64,000 bases of DNA from DATFVA01 sp963832715. GTDB lineage: Bacteria > Bacteroidota > Ignavibacteria > Ignavibacteriales > Ignavibacteriaceae. The first letter of the stretch is position 1. Each line of letters begins with the position of its first letter. The DNA is taken from NCBI GenBank assembly GCA_963832715.1, contig CAWHVB010000003.1, positions 248,001 through 312,000 of the forward strand, read 5' to 3'. Both the position numbers and the translations under genes were made by a program. Positions 24,911-34,366 of this stretch are shown one piece after another. A model generated the notes under the pieces. It was not told where the DNA came from. It ran no database searches and saw only the letters and a program-made list of their open reading frames with translations.

Positions 24911-26920
24911 TTACTTGGTTAAGATCATTTTCTTAACTGATGTAAAGCTGCTTCCATCTACTCCATTAGCTTCTATCTTATACAGATATACGCCGCTGTT
25001 CAGTTTGGAAGCATCAAAGGTAACATTGTGTGCTCCTGCTGCGATATTCTCATTCAGTAAAGTTGCTACTTGCTGTCCGAGTACATCGAATACCTTCAAC
25101 GTTACTTTTGAATCAACCTTCAGAGCATAATTAATCTTTGTGCTCGGGTTGAACGGGTTAGGATAATTCTGAGCCAGGCTGAATTCAACCGGGCTGTTTA
25201 CACTAACTTCCACTACCTTTGAATATTCACTGCTGCCGTCAAAGTCTACTTGTCTCAGTCTGTAGCTGTAATTTCCATTTACAACGTTCTGATCTGAGTA
25301 GGCATATGAATGCTGCTGTGTTGAAGTTCCATTACCCTGTACAAATCCTATTGTCTGGTATTCACCGCCAGTACTTCTCTGAACTTCAAATCCCTTGTTA
25401 TTGGTTTCTGAAGCTGTTGTCCAGTTAAGTACAACATTTCCATTTAAGTTATTAGCAGTAAATGATGACAGTTCTACCGGTACAAAATCCCAGCCTGTTA
25501 CCTGGAGGTTATCAATTGCCCACCACCAGTCCCATGCGGGCTGTACAGATACGAGGCGGAGCATAAAGGTCTGAGTTCCAACCATTGATGAAATATTATA
25601 AAATTCGTGTGTATTTCTTACGTCATTTACATCGAATGTTACTACGTTCATCCAGGTTGCACCGCCGTCTACGCTGACATCAACATATGCAAAGTCAGCT
25701 GAATTTATTGCCTGCCAGTCATTATCCCATTCAACTCCAACTGATTGATAGTTTGTTGCATCAATAGGATTAGTAAGCACTGCAGTACTTGAAGATCCGC
25801 CGCCGCTGCTTCCGCAGAGATCTGCATCCGAAGCGAACGCATTACCCTGGGCAGTTGCCGGGAGTGTATATGGGCGTGATGAAATCGGGATTACATCCCA
25901 GGGACAGCCGTTAGCAGTAGTAATCGTCCAGTTACCTGTTCCGGATTCAAAATCATCCAGATAAAGAGTTACTATACTTGGATCCTGCATTGTAGTAAAG
26001 TGCCAGGTTGGTCCATTAGTTGTACCTGCGCCATCTGTCTCAGCTATTTTCCAGTAATAGTCAGTCAGATAATCTAACGTTCCGGGATCGAATGAAGAAA
26101 TCGGAGCTCCTGAGTATACTGAAGTTAATGATCCGGGATCTGTTCCCCAGAATACTTCAACGCTTGTTTCTCCGCCAGGGTTCGTCCAGCTTATATCCTG
26201 GTTAATGTCGACATCTGTTGCACCATCTGCAGGCATCGGATCTGTTGCAGGGCCAGGTCCTGATCCGCCGCTGCCAAGGGTTCTATATCCCAATGCACGG
26301 TAGGCTGTGAATAATGTTTGAATTGTTGACCAGGAAGTACCGTCATATGCATATCCAGGATGTAATGCCGTGGTTGGTGATTCATCTGCAGCACTATAGT
26401 GAGGAGCTGCTACTATAGATGGATCGTATTTAATTCCTATATAATAGGAACCGCTAGCCAGCTGCGGTATTGAAGAAACATCATAATCATAGAAAGCAAA
26501 TGATGGATAAATAGGAATAGCAGTCGCTGTAACTCCTGATATTGTTGCAACTAATGTTCCCGGTACTCCGCCCCCGTTGCCGTCATATACTACAATATCA
26601 AAAGTGAAATCTGCCGGAGATGTAGCCACTCTTGTTAATGATAAACAGAATGTATTAAACTGCCAGGGGTAATTCAACGGTGTAAATAACGAAACAAATC
26701 TTCCGTCAGATACTGTCGGATTCCACCCGTAACCGTTTTCAAATACGCCATCATCATAAATCAATTCGCCGCTGCCTGTGCATTCGGCTTCAGGATTCAT
26801 AACATAAGGGGTGTATTGTTTTTCCGGTTTTGGTACTTGGGATGCCTGTTGAGCGTAGACGTTGACGAATGTCATTCCAGCTATAAGACACCAAAGAAAA
26901 GCATGGAAAAGTTTGTTCAT
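24911..26920 (-). CDS. Secreted multi-domain protein with sorting domain (paralogue D, B/C chimera)
   Basis: A 669-residue protein. Its first 475 or so residues match paralogue B almost exactly (beta module, fibronectin-like module, MAM/CUB-like jelly-roll), and its last 190 match paralogue C. Within the B-like part, a short patch ('AVLTNPIDATNYQSV') matches C instead of B. It therefore looks like the product of recombination or gene conversion between the two. The signal peptide ends near VYAQQ and a strong AGGAGG precedes the ATG. Its extracellular role is presumably similar to that of B; no catalytic residues were recognised. Confidence 0.8.
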   Translation of the reverse strand: MNKLFHAFLWCLIAGMTFVNVYAQQASQVPKPEKQYTPYVMNPEAECTGSGELIYDDGVFENGYGWNPTVSDGRFVSLFTPLNYPWQFNTFCLSLTRVATSPADFTFDIVVYDGNGGGVPGTLVATISGVTATAIPIYPSFAFYDYDVSSIPQLASGSYYIGIKYDPSIVAAPHYSAADESPTTALHPGYAYDGTSWSTIQTLFTAYRALGYRTLGSGGSGPGPATDPMPADGATDVDINQDISWTNPGGETSVEVFWGTDPGSLTSVYSGAPISSFDPGTLDYLTDYYWKIAETDGAGTTNGPTWHFTTMQDPSIVTLYLDDFESGTGNWTITTANGCPWDVIPISSRPYTLPATAQGNAFASDADLCGSSGGGSSSTAVLTNPIDATNYQSVGVEWDNDWQAINSADFAYVDVSVDGGATWMNVVTFDVNDVRNTHEFYNISSMVGTQTFMLRLVSVQPAWDWWWAIDNLQVTGWDFVPVELSSFTANNLNGNVVLNWTTASETNNKGFEVQRSTGGEYQTIGFVQGNGTSTQQHSYAYSDQNVVNGNYSYRLRQVDFDGSSEYSKVVEVSVNSPVEFSLAQNYPNPFNPSTKINYALKVDSKVTLKVFDVLGQQVATLLNENIAAGAHNVTFDASKLNSGVYLYKIEANGVDGSSFTSVKKMILTK

Positions 26921-27625
26921 GTAAGAACCTCCTATAGGATTTGTTATATGTATTAGTTAGTTAAGGATTAGGATAAATCATATTAATTAAAGGTACGCGA
27001 TAATAATAAATCAGTACCCGTCTCCTTATTTTAGAAACTGAAAGAAATAATCTTTTAAGTAAATCAATAATCAGATACTTTCAAATAAATTTCCAGCAAT
27101 TGTACATTCATCCGTTTTGCGGGAAATAATAATTGCAGAAATGTAATACTGTTACTGTCACCGTCAATAGCTGAAAGTTTGCGGCCAATAGATAATATAT
27201 TTCCCCGTATAATTTTCACATAAGAAACAGAAACCAGAAGCAATCCCGGAAAGAAATGATAAAAAACCTTAAGCATGCAGTACCTCAATAAAAGTATAAT
27301 GTAACCGAAAAAGGTTTAGTAAGAATCAGCATTACCTTTACCGCCGGCAGAGCCATAGTTTGTATTGTTATTTAGTATCTCAACGATTAGATCAACGTTA
27401 AATAAATTTGTTCAATATTGCAAGAAAAAAGCAGATAAAAATCAAATTATTTATTTGAAAAAATACATGAAAGTCGGTGCAGGGATACAGGACAAAGATG
27501 AATATTGAGAAAAGAAGATCTTAACCAAGATGACCGGTCGCTATACATTGAATATACATTGAAGCGATCAGCCTGGTAGTCGACCAGATCCAGTTGATTG
27601 CGAAGTGTCCGGCAGGCAGGCCGCT
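26921..27625. other. Gene-free spacer between paralogue D and purE
   Basis: About 700 AT-rich bases. The part next to D is its leader. Near 27534-27573 two copies of ATACATTGA lie inside an inverted repeat GGTCGCT...AGCGATC, and a half-palindrome GGCAGGCAGGCC sits at about 27611-27622 just after the purE stop. A 74-codon ORF at 27064-27288 lacks support and is not called. Confidence 0.6.
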
Positions 27626-28114
27626 TTACATTAGTTTTTCATTTTTTTTAAGAGATGCATCCTCAAGGCTTTTTTTGTAAGCAATTATTTTATCCATCAG
27701 AACCGGGGTACTGGTTCCCAAAATCTGAGCTGCCAAAAGACCTGCGTTTTTAGCCTGGTTAATCCCGACAGCTGCAACGGGTACTCCACCGGGCATCTGT
27801 ACAATTGAAAGAAGGGAATCAAGTCCGTCGAGGGATTTAGACTTAACCGGCACTCCAATAACAGGAAGAGGTGAATGAGCAGCGGTCATTCCGGGGAGAT
27901 GAGCAGCACCGCCCGCCCCTGCTATTATTACCTTAATCCCCCGTTCATGAGCAGTTGAACCATATTCAGCCATATATTTAGGGGTACGATGTGCTGATAC
28001 AATTTTGATTTCGTAAGGAATACTAAATTCATTGAGAATATCTGCTGCTTCTTTCATGACCGGCAGATCTGAATCACTCCCCATTATAATTCCCACAACT
28101 GGTTTGGTTTTCAT
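27626..28114 (-). CDS. purE: N5-carboxyaminoimidazole ribonucleotide mutase (PurE class I)
   Basis: A 162-residue PurE with 'GIIMGSDSDLPVMKEAADIL', 'VSAHRTPKYM' (the His-Arg pair that binds substrate and carboxyl group) and 'IAGAGGAAHLPGM'. Paired with PurK it makes 4-carboxy-AIR in purine synthesis by the two-step ATP-dependent bacterial route. The short gap of 7 bases to the purK stop indicates one operon. Confidence 0.97.
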   Translation of the reverse strand: MKTKPVVGIIMGSDSDLPVMKEAADILNEFSIPYEIKIVSAHRTPKYMAEYGSTAHERGIKVIIAGAGGAAHLPGMTAAHSPLPVIGVPVKSKSLDGLDSLLSIVQMPGGVPVAAVGINQAKNAGLLAAQILGTSTPVLMDKIIAYKKSLEDASLKKNEKLM

Positions 28115-28121
28115 GGTTCAC

Positions 28122-29270
28122 CTAAATAATAATTTTTTGTTCCATTTTTTTTAATTCCGATAATACAGGCCCGATCTTTTCTCCAAGCATTGTAATATGT
28201 CCCATCTTCCTACCAGGTCTTGATACATCTTTTCCATAGATATGAAGATGAAGATTTTCATTTTTCAATGATTTTTTATAATCATCAACAATTCCCGGAC
28301 CTTCTTTTTTTCCCAGCAGATTTATCATTACCGCACATGGTTTAACCAATTCTGCAGAGCCCAAAGGCAAACCTAACACAGCACGGATATGGTTTTCAAA
28401 TTGCGATGTGGTACAGGCTTCTATAGTATAATGCCCCGAATTATGGGGACGGGGAGCCATCTCATTAATTAATGTTTTATTATCTGCCGTAATAAATAAT
28501 TCAACTCCGAATATGCCGATACCTTTAACAGCCTCAACAGAACGAACAGCAATATCGGTGATCTTTTTCTGTAATTGCGGGGTGATCCTTGCGGGAGCTA
28601 TTACGGTATGACATATATGGTTCTTCTGAATTGTCTCAACAACCGGATACGCCTTTATTTCATTCCGGGTTCTTGCAATCATAACCGCAAGTTCCTTACT
28701 GAAATCAATAAACTCCTCTGCCATCAATTCAGAATGCCGGTCTGAGAGTTTATTTATCCCGTCATTAAAACTTTTCTCATCAGTCACCAGTGCGTTCCCA
28801 TAGCCGTCATAACCCATTTTTCTGGATTTGAGCACAAATTTATTTCCGAGCTTTTTAGAAACAGATTTGTAATGCGAAGAATTTTTAATTTCAACGAAGG
28901 CAGGTACCGGTAACCCGTTTCGCAAAAATGTTTTCTTCTGAATAAACTTATCCTGTATAAGTGAAATCGTTCCGGACGAAGGCAGTACTTTCTTCCCCAT
29001 CCGTTCGATGAATTCCAGATCTTTATAATCAATAAATTCATTTTCAAGTGTGATAATATCGCAATCACTTATAAATTTTTTAAGAAGCCCCTTATCATCC
29101 ACCCAGCCTACATATTCAAATTTTGTCAGCTGGCCGGCAGGCGACTGTGCCTTCTTTTCAAGTATTGCCACTTCAAATCCCAGTTTGTATGCCTGGTAAG
29201 CAGACATACGCGCTAACTGTCCGCCCCCGAGTATTCCAATTCTAATTCGTTTCTTCATAATATGGGTCAT
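28122..29270 (-). CDS. purK: N5-carboxyaminoimidazole ribonucleotide synthase (PurK)
   Basis: About 382 residues of ATP-grasp fold. The N-terminal 'RIGILGGGQLARM' is the PurK hallmark. Other supports are 'FVLKSRKMGYDGYGNALV', 'AEEFIDFSKELAVMIAR' and the C-terminal 'NEMAPRPHNSGHYTIEAC'. It converts AIR, ATP and bicarbonate to N5-CAIR for PurE. Start options are TTG 29279, ATG 29270 and ATG 29258; 29270 has GGAA about 5 bases upstream and is preferred, while 29258 would give the commonest N-terminus. First gene of a purK-purE pair. Confidence 0.95.
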   Translation of the reverse strand: MTHIMKKRIRIGILGGGQLARMSAYQAYKLGFEVAILEKKAQSPAGQLTKFEYVGWVDDKGLLKKFISDCDIITLENEFIDYKDLEFIERMGKKVLPSSGTISLIQDKFIQKKTFLRNGLPVPAFVEIKNSSHYKSVSKKLGNKFVLKSRKMGYDGYGNALVTDEKSFNDGINKLSDRHSELMAEEFIDFSKELAVMIARTRNEIKAYPVVETIQKNHICHTVIAPARITPQLQKKITDIAVRSVEAVKGIGIFGVELFITADNKTLINEMAPRPHNSGHYTIEACTTSQFENHIRAVLGLPLGSAELVKPCAVMINLLGKKEGPGIVDDYKKSLKNENLHLHIYGKDVSRPGRKMGHITMLGEKIGPVLSELKKMEQKIII

Positions 29271-29439
29271 TAATTCCAAAGTTTGATTACTAATTTAATA
29301 ATAATTTCTCCAAACCTGTCTAATTAAGTGAGGTACGATATGTCCTGCTAAATCATTTACACGGAGTCTAAACTCAAGATTTAACGCAGGACACAGATAA
29401 TTCTGTCATTTATTTTCTAATGCTTAAATTATTTTGATA

Positions 29440-31842
29440 TTAATTGGACAGCTCAGAATTTCTCCAGTCAACTTTAATGATGCTGTTTCCATCCGATTGA
29501 AGCAGCACCCCTCCGTCTCTGTCCGTCCGAAAAACTTTGCAGCCTGTTTCACTTAATCTTTCCAATACTTCATCCGAAGGATGTCCGAATTTATTCTTAA
29601 TTCCGCAGCTGATCAAACTGATCCTCGGTGCTGCCGCATTTAAAAAATATGATGATGAGCCAGATTTACTGCCGTGATGACCAACTTTAAGGACATCAGC
29701 TTTTAAAAAATCTTTATACTTATTTATATAATATTTCTCTCCCGGAACTTCAAGATCTCCTGTAAAGAGGAATGAAGTGCTGCCATAAGTCAATTTCAAG
29801 ACACCGCTATTGTTATTTGTTGAAAATAATCCTTTACCTGAGGAAGTACTATCATTCAAAATGAAGACTTCCGCATTTCCGATTTTAAGCATTGTTTTCC
29901 TATAATAAGCGATCGGAATATTTTTATGCCTCAGGAATGTTTCAAAACGGATATCTTTAGATGAAGAACTATCTGCAAGAGGTTTATAGATATTCTTCAC
30001 CTTTCCCTGTTCGATCAATGAGTAGAAACCGCTGTAGTGGTCGGCATCAATATGCGAGATGAAAGCATAATCGATTGTCTTAATTTCCAGCCGGTTTAAT
30101 AACGGCAATATCACGCTTTCGCCGTTATCGTAAAAAGGAGAAGCCTCCCCGGCATCTACAAGGGCGGTTTCACCATCCGGGAATTTAATAAGGAATGAAT
30201 CCCCCTGTCCGACATCAATCATATAAACGCTTAATTTATTTTCCACAAGTATATTATCAGGCAGCGGTGCAGACCATAGAGCCGAGGTAATAATTATCAA
30301 AAAGATAAAGATAATCTTTGCCTTTACCGTCTGCATATACCTGGATAAAATTATCCCTGTAAAAATGAGTAAATAAAAGAGAATAACATTGGAAGCAGAA
30401 TAATGCCGGAACTCAATAAAACCATACTTTATTGTTCCGGCATATTCGGCAATCTTAAACAAGAGATCTGAAAACAAATTGTTGGCTGCGGCATAAATCG
30501 ATGCAGCCTGCAGAGAAATTGGATACAATACCAGGGTGGTGAGTGAAGTTCCGATGATTATCCCGGTGAGCGGAATTACAATCACGTTTGATATCAAAGA
30601 GATTAGTGAAAACTTCCCGGAATAAAATAATATCAGCGGAAGAGTTCCTGCCTGAACACTGATTGACACAGCAATAAAAAGCAGAAAATGTTTTATCATT
30701 TTATTATCGGCCGCGATTCTGTCTATAGTATGCTTCAGGGCAGGGTAAAAATAAGCTATAGATAAAACTGAGGTAAAAGATAACTGAAAGCCAGGATTGA
30801 AAAGTTCTGAAGGATTAAGCAGAAGGATTATTAAAGCAGCTATCGCCAGAGAATTATAGATATTAGTTGAACGGTTTAGCACGAATGCTGTGATGATAAC
30901 TATGGTCATCATAGAAGCCCGGAATACCGACGGCGGGATTCCTGTCAGCAGCATAAATAGCAGAACCCCAAGGATTGTCGTAAAAGAACGCAGGTATAAA
31001 TTTAATCTACCCAGCAGGGCATAAAAAATTAACGCTATAAAACCGACATGAAGTCCCGAGACAGCCAGTATGTGAACGATGCCCGCATTTATAAACTGTG
31101 TTTTTGTCTCATAGTTTATATCATTTCTGTCAGCCAGGATTAAACCTTTCAGTAAGCCGGCAGCAGCAGGGTTATGCAAGCTATAAATTATCCTGTACAG
31201 GGCTTTCCTCGCTGAAAATACCAGGTTATTAAAACGATAGACTTCGGAGGATAAAATCGAAATATCAGCGCGGTTATATATCAACAATGTTCCGCTTATA
31301 TCTTTAGAATGCAGATATTTATTATAATCGAATTCACCAATATTACGTGTCTCCCTGCCCTTCCGGTAAGTACCTGAAACCATCACGGAATTGCCGGGGT
31401 AAATGCTGTCGCACAGTCCGGTTGTACCTGAGACTCTGCAAAGAATATTTACTCTGGTCTGAATTGTCTTTTCTGCTTTAATGGAATCGGTTGTGAGCAG
31501 AAATGAAAAAGCATTCCCAGCCGGGAGATTGATATTTTCAATCCTTCCGTAAGCTTTATAATTTTTAACCGCATAAATCGAATCGGGGACAAAATTCCGT
31601 GCATGATTTTCAAAATTCGAAGAGGAAAAACCGGACATCAGTGCCATCAGACAAACGAAAAGTGAAGTTAGTAAAAAGGTAGAGTTTCGTTTTTCATATA
31701 GGAAAACCACAGGGAAGATTAAAACGAGAGCAACGAGAAGAAATACATTCATCTCAATGCTCACTTCAAAATATTCCCTTATTAATATTCCGGTAATAAA
31801 AAACAGTGTGAATTTTATTAACGGAAAGTCTGCAATCCGCAA
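29440..31842 (-). CDS. comEC: ComEC/Rec2 family DNA-uptake channel
   Basis: An 800-residue membrane protein with the three ComEC parts. Residues about 1-220 are the N-terminal helices and OB-like DUF4131 region. Residues about 230-510 are the competence domain ('VHILAVSGLHVGFIALIFYALLG', 'PPSVFRASMMTIV'). From about 535 there is a metallo-beta-lactamase domain ('MIDVGQGDSFLIKFPDG', 'ISHIDADHYSGF', 'GHHGSKSGSS'). It should pass single-stranded DNA into the cytoplasm, with the C-terminal domain as a likely nuclease. It overlaps the previous gene by 25 bases, so it is the last member of the prmC-dtd operon. No comEA or pilus genes are in view. Confidence 0.93.
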   Translation of the reverse strand: MRIADFPLIKFTLFFITGILIREYFEVSIEMNVFLLVALVLIFPVVFLYEKRNSTFLLTSLFVCLMALMSGFSSSNFENHARNFVPDSIYAVKNYKAYGRIENINLPAGNAFSFLLTTDSIKAEKTIQTRVNILCRVSGTTGLCDSIYPGNSVMVSGTYRKGRETRNIGEFDYNKYLHSKDISGTLLIYNRADISILSSEVYRFNNLVFSARKALYRIIYSLHNPAAAGLLKGLILADRNDINYETKTQFINAGIVHILAVSGLHVGFIALIFYALLGRLNLYLRSFTTILGVLLFMLLTGIPPSVFRASMMTIVIITAFVLNRSTNIYNSLAIAALIILLLNPSELFNPGFQLSFTSVLSIAYFYPALKHTIDRIAADNKMIKHFLLFIAVSISVQAGTLPLILFYSGKFSLISLISNVIVIPLTGIIIGTSLTTLVLYPISLQAASIYAAANNLFSDLLFKIAEYAGTIKYGFIEFRHYSASNVILFYLLIFTGIILSRYMQTVKAKIIFIFLIIITSALWSAPLPDNILVENKLSVYMIDVGQGDSFLIKFPDGETALVDAGEASPFYDNGESVILPLLNRLEIKTIDYAFISHIDADHYSGFYSLIEQGKVKNIYKPLADSSSSKDIRFETFLRHKNIPIAYYRKTMLKIGNAEVFILNDSTSSGKGLFSTNNNSGVLKLTYGSTSFLFTGDLEVPGEKYYINKYKDFLKADVLKVGHHGSKSGSSSYFLNAAAPRISLISCGIKNKFGHPSDEVLERLSETGCKVFRTDRDGGVLLQSDGNSIIKVDWRNSELSN

Positions 31843-32738
31843 GCCCTCAGTATCTCTCCTTTAATCTGGGTAAGGTTTTCAACATTGCCGGAAATTTCTT
31901 CTGCATGCTTTCCGGCGGTAATAAAAACACTGGGATTAAATGTGTGTGTTTTAACCGATAAATCCTCGAAGTTGCCGTGATCAGAGCATATTACTATAGT
32001 AAATTCCGACTTATCGGATTCATTCAAAACCGTAAATAAAAATTCATCAAGTACATGCATCGTTGCCTGCAAATCTCCGTCGTACCTGCCGTGTCCCAGG
32101 TGATCTGTTAAAAAATACTCATAGAGTGTAAAATCATTTTTCATAGCAGAACGGATCAGCCGTCTTGCCGCAGTAGAAGGTCTTATTACGGGCAGGCTGT
32201 AGCCGAGTTTAGTATTCCATCTTTCATTTGTGATTTCGGCCGTTAACGCCTCTCCCCTTCTTACATCAGATTCCCGGTTCAGTTTCAAACCGCTGAGTCT
32301 GGCACTCAGAGAAGTAACACTTAACCTTGATTTTCCCGATTCAATGTAATCAAAAAAAATCTTCGGGTATGCGTTAGCAAAGAATGGCTTCCTTCCATTC
32401 CGCAGGTAATCTGCGAAAATATTAGTTTCTTTTATTACAGGGATGAGAGTTGAATAGGGATAAGGACCGAAATGCTTACCGACATATTCTGCAGCATTCA
32501 TTCCACAGAATATAGAGGTCTGCCCTGTACCGCTCTGGGGCAATCCTCCGACACCGAGATTAGCATCGACGGGAGTTAAGAAGAAACCATTACGGGAAAG
32601 ATATTGATTTGCAGAAGAAGGAATCGTCCCGAATAATTCAGTAAAGGTCTTAAATCCAAACCGGAAGAAAGGATTATTTTCATAGTCTTTCTCACCTATT
32701 CCAACACCATCAAGGAATATCATTAATAGAGGATTCAC
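31818..32738 (-). CDS. Alkaline-phosphatase-superfamily metalloenzyme (phosphomutase-like)
   Basis: A 306-residue protein with the metal-site motifs of the alkaline phosphatase/phosphomutase superfamily: 'MIFLDGVGIGEKDYENNPF', the nucleophile loop 'LPQSGTGQTSIFCG', 'YFLTDHLGHGRYDGDL' and 'VICSDHGNFEDLSVKTHT'. It is much shorter than cofactor-independent phosphoglycerate mutase (about 510) and phosphopentomutase (about 400), so the substrate is not predictable. It lies 11 bases after dtd and overlaps comEC. I recognise the superfamily but not the subfamily. Confidence 0.75.
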   Translation of the reverse strand: MNPLLMIFLDGVGIGEKDYENNPFFRFGFKTFTELFGTIPSSANQYLSRNGFFLTPVDANLGVGGLPQSGTGQTSIFCGMNAAEYVGKHFGPYPYSTLIPVIKETNIFADYLRNGRKPFFANAYPKIFFDYIESGKSRLSVTSLSARLSGLKLNRESDVRRGEALTAEITNERWNTKLGYSLPVIRPSTAARRLIRSAMKNDFTLYEYFLTDHLGHGRYDGDLQATMHVLDEFLFTVLNESDKSEFTIVICSDHGNFEDLSVKTHTFNPSVFITAGKHAEEISGNVENLTQIKGEILRACGLQTFR

Positions 32739-32749
32739 GCATTCACTTA

Positions 32750-33220
32750 TTATTTTGAATCAATAATTATTGTTACGGGACCATCGTTAATGATTTTAAC
32801 ATTCATCATTGCGCCGAAGATGCCGGTCTTCACTTTTTCACTCGCTATATTCTGCTTCATTCTCCCGATAAATTTTTCATACAAAGGCACTGCTTCCCCC
32901 GGTTTTGCCGCATCAGTAAATCCGGGTCTGTTCCCTCTTGAGGCATCACCATACAGCGTAAACTGGGAAATGATCAATGCCTCCCCATTTATATCTTTAA
33001 GAGAATAATTCATCTTACTGTTATCGGTTTCGGGCGTGCTATCCGGCGGAGAAAATATTCTCAGGCTGCTGCATTTATCCGCCAGGAAATTAACTTCCTT
33101 TTCAGTATCACCGGATTTTATACCGAGGAGAATGACCATACCTTTTCCTATGTTCCGGACATAATTTTCCGATGCTATTTCGACTCCACCCTCGGAAACT
33201 CTTTGTACAACTACCCTCAA
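32750..33220 (-). CDS. dtd: D-aminoacyl-tRNA deacylase
   Basis: A 156-residue DTD. The SQFTL motif ('ISQFTLYGDASRGNRPGF') and the cis Gly-Pro motif near the end ('NDGPVTIII') are both present, as is the N-terminal 'MRVVVQRVSEGGVEI'. It hydrolyses D-amino acids (and mischarged glycine) from tRNA. The ATG overlaps the prmC stop by 4 bases (ATGA). Confidence 0.97.
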   Translation of the reverse strand: MRVVVQRVSEGGVEIASENYVRNIGKGMVILLGIKSGDTEKEVNFLADKCSSLRIFSPPDSTPETDNSKMNYSLKDINGEALIISQFTLYGDASRGNRPGFTDAAKPGEAVPLYEKFIGRMKQNIASEKVKTGIFGAMMNVKIINDGPVTIIIDSK

Positions 33221-34065
33221 GACAGTTCTCCTGTAATAACCCGCTGGATTCCAAGATAATCATTAGTAATCTGCATACCGGAATAATTATTGTTACCGAA
33301 GATTATTTTAATATCTTCAGCCTGTCCCGCTCCAATTTCGAAAAACAGCCTTCCCCCCGGTTTTAACAAGCCATCAGATTTTGCAATTATTGCCCTGTAG
33401 TAAATGAGGCCGTCTGAATCATCTGTCAGAGCATGTCTTGGCTCATAAACTTTAAGTTCGGGACGGAGTTCTTCAAATTCCCTGACTGAAACATATGGGG
33501 GATTGGAAACTATTAGATCAAAGTTTCGGCCGGGAGGCTCACCTTTTAGTATATCATGCTGAATAAATTTTATCCGGTTTTCGACCTTATTCATCACAGC
33601 ATTCTTTTCAGCAAGTTCAAGAGCATCCTTACTTATATCTGTGGCAGTAATGAGTGAATCGGGGAGATTATGAGCGAGTGATATAGCAATATTCCCACTT
33701 CCAGTTCCGATGTCGAGAATAGCAATATCCGTTTTCGTTCTGTACCGGTTGATTATTTCCTCTACAAGTATTTCAGTTTCGGGCCGCGGAATAAGGACGG
33801 AGGAATTTACCGCAAACGGTAACCCGTAGAATTCAACAGAACCGAGAATATACTGCAGAGGTTCGAACTCACTTCTTCTTTTTAAATATTTACGATATAC
33901 GGAGACTTCTTCCTCACTGAGAGGTCTGTCAAAGGTCAGGTATAAGTCAAGTCTTTTACAATTCAGGATATGAGCGAGCATGAGTTCGGCATTGATCCGC
34001 GGCGATTCCACTCCCTTCTTCTCAAGGTAATCTGTGGATAATTTTATAGATTCAAGGACGGTCAT
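33217..34065 (-). CDS. prmC: Peptide chain release factor N5-glutamine methyltransferase
   Basis: A 282-residue SAM methyltransferase with the PrmC-specific NPPY motif ('LIVSNPPYVSVREFEEL'), the SAM loop 'ILDIGTGSGNIAISLA' and the N-terminal helical domain containing 'PLQYILGSVEFYG' and 'VLIPRPETEILVEE'. It methylates the GGQ glutamine of release factors 1 and 2. It is the first gene of the prmC-dtd-phosphomutase-like-comEC operon. A release-factor gene, often its neighbour, is not present here. Confidence 0.96.
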   Translation of the reverse strand: MTVLESIKLSTDYLEKKGVESPRINAELMLAHILNCKRLDLYLTFDRPLSEEEVSVYRKYLKRRSEFEPLQYILGSVEFYGLPFAVNSSVLIPRPETEILVEEIINRYRTKTDIAILDIGTGSGNIAISLAHNLPDSLITATDISKDALELAEKNAVMNKVENRIKFIQHDILKGEPPGRNFDLIVSNPPYVSVREFEELRPELKVYEPRHALTDDSDGLIYYRAIIAKSDGLLKPGGRLFFEIGAGQAEDIKIIFGNNNYSGMQITNDYLGIQRVITGELS

Positions 34066-34366
34066 TATAAGTCAGTAAAAGTATTCAGAATTTATTTTAA
34101 AATTTAAATATTTATGAGGAGAATAGGAAAAGAAGTGTAGGTAGGAATAAGAAAATACTGCTAAGATTTGATCTTTTTCTAGTGGGTTGAATCCTGCAGG
34201 ATTTAGGATAGGCAAATAAAATCGGTTAAGAGCTGATCCTAATGATATATAAACACCGTTATCCCAGCCGGCGATTTTTTCAACCAGTTGAATATGGATT
34301 ATGTATCCATATATTGTTTAAGTCATATCGAATTTCAATTACTTCGGTAAATGAATAAACAAGCCC
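34066..34366. other. Gene-free spacer upstream of prmC
   Basis: About 300 bases that hold the prmC leader and a perfect 14-base palindrome AATCCTGCAGGATT at about 34191. No convincing ORF or terminator. Part of it may be the eroded 3' end of the adjacent truncated secreted-protein gene. Confidence 0.5.

Noticed and set aside
27064..27288. 74-codon minus-strand ORF in the spacer before purE
   Set aside because: No ribosome site, no recognisable domain, odd composition for a real protein here, and it lies in AT-rich spacer DNA.
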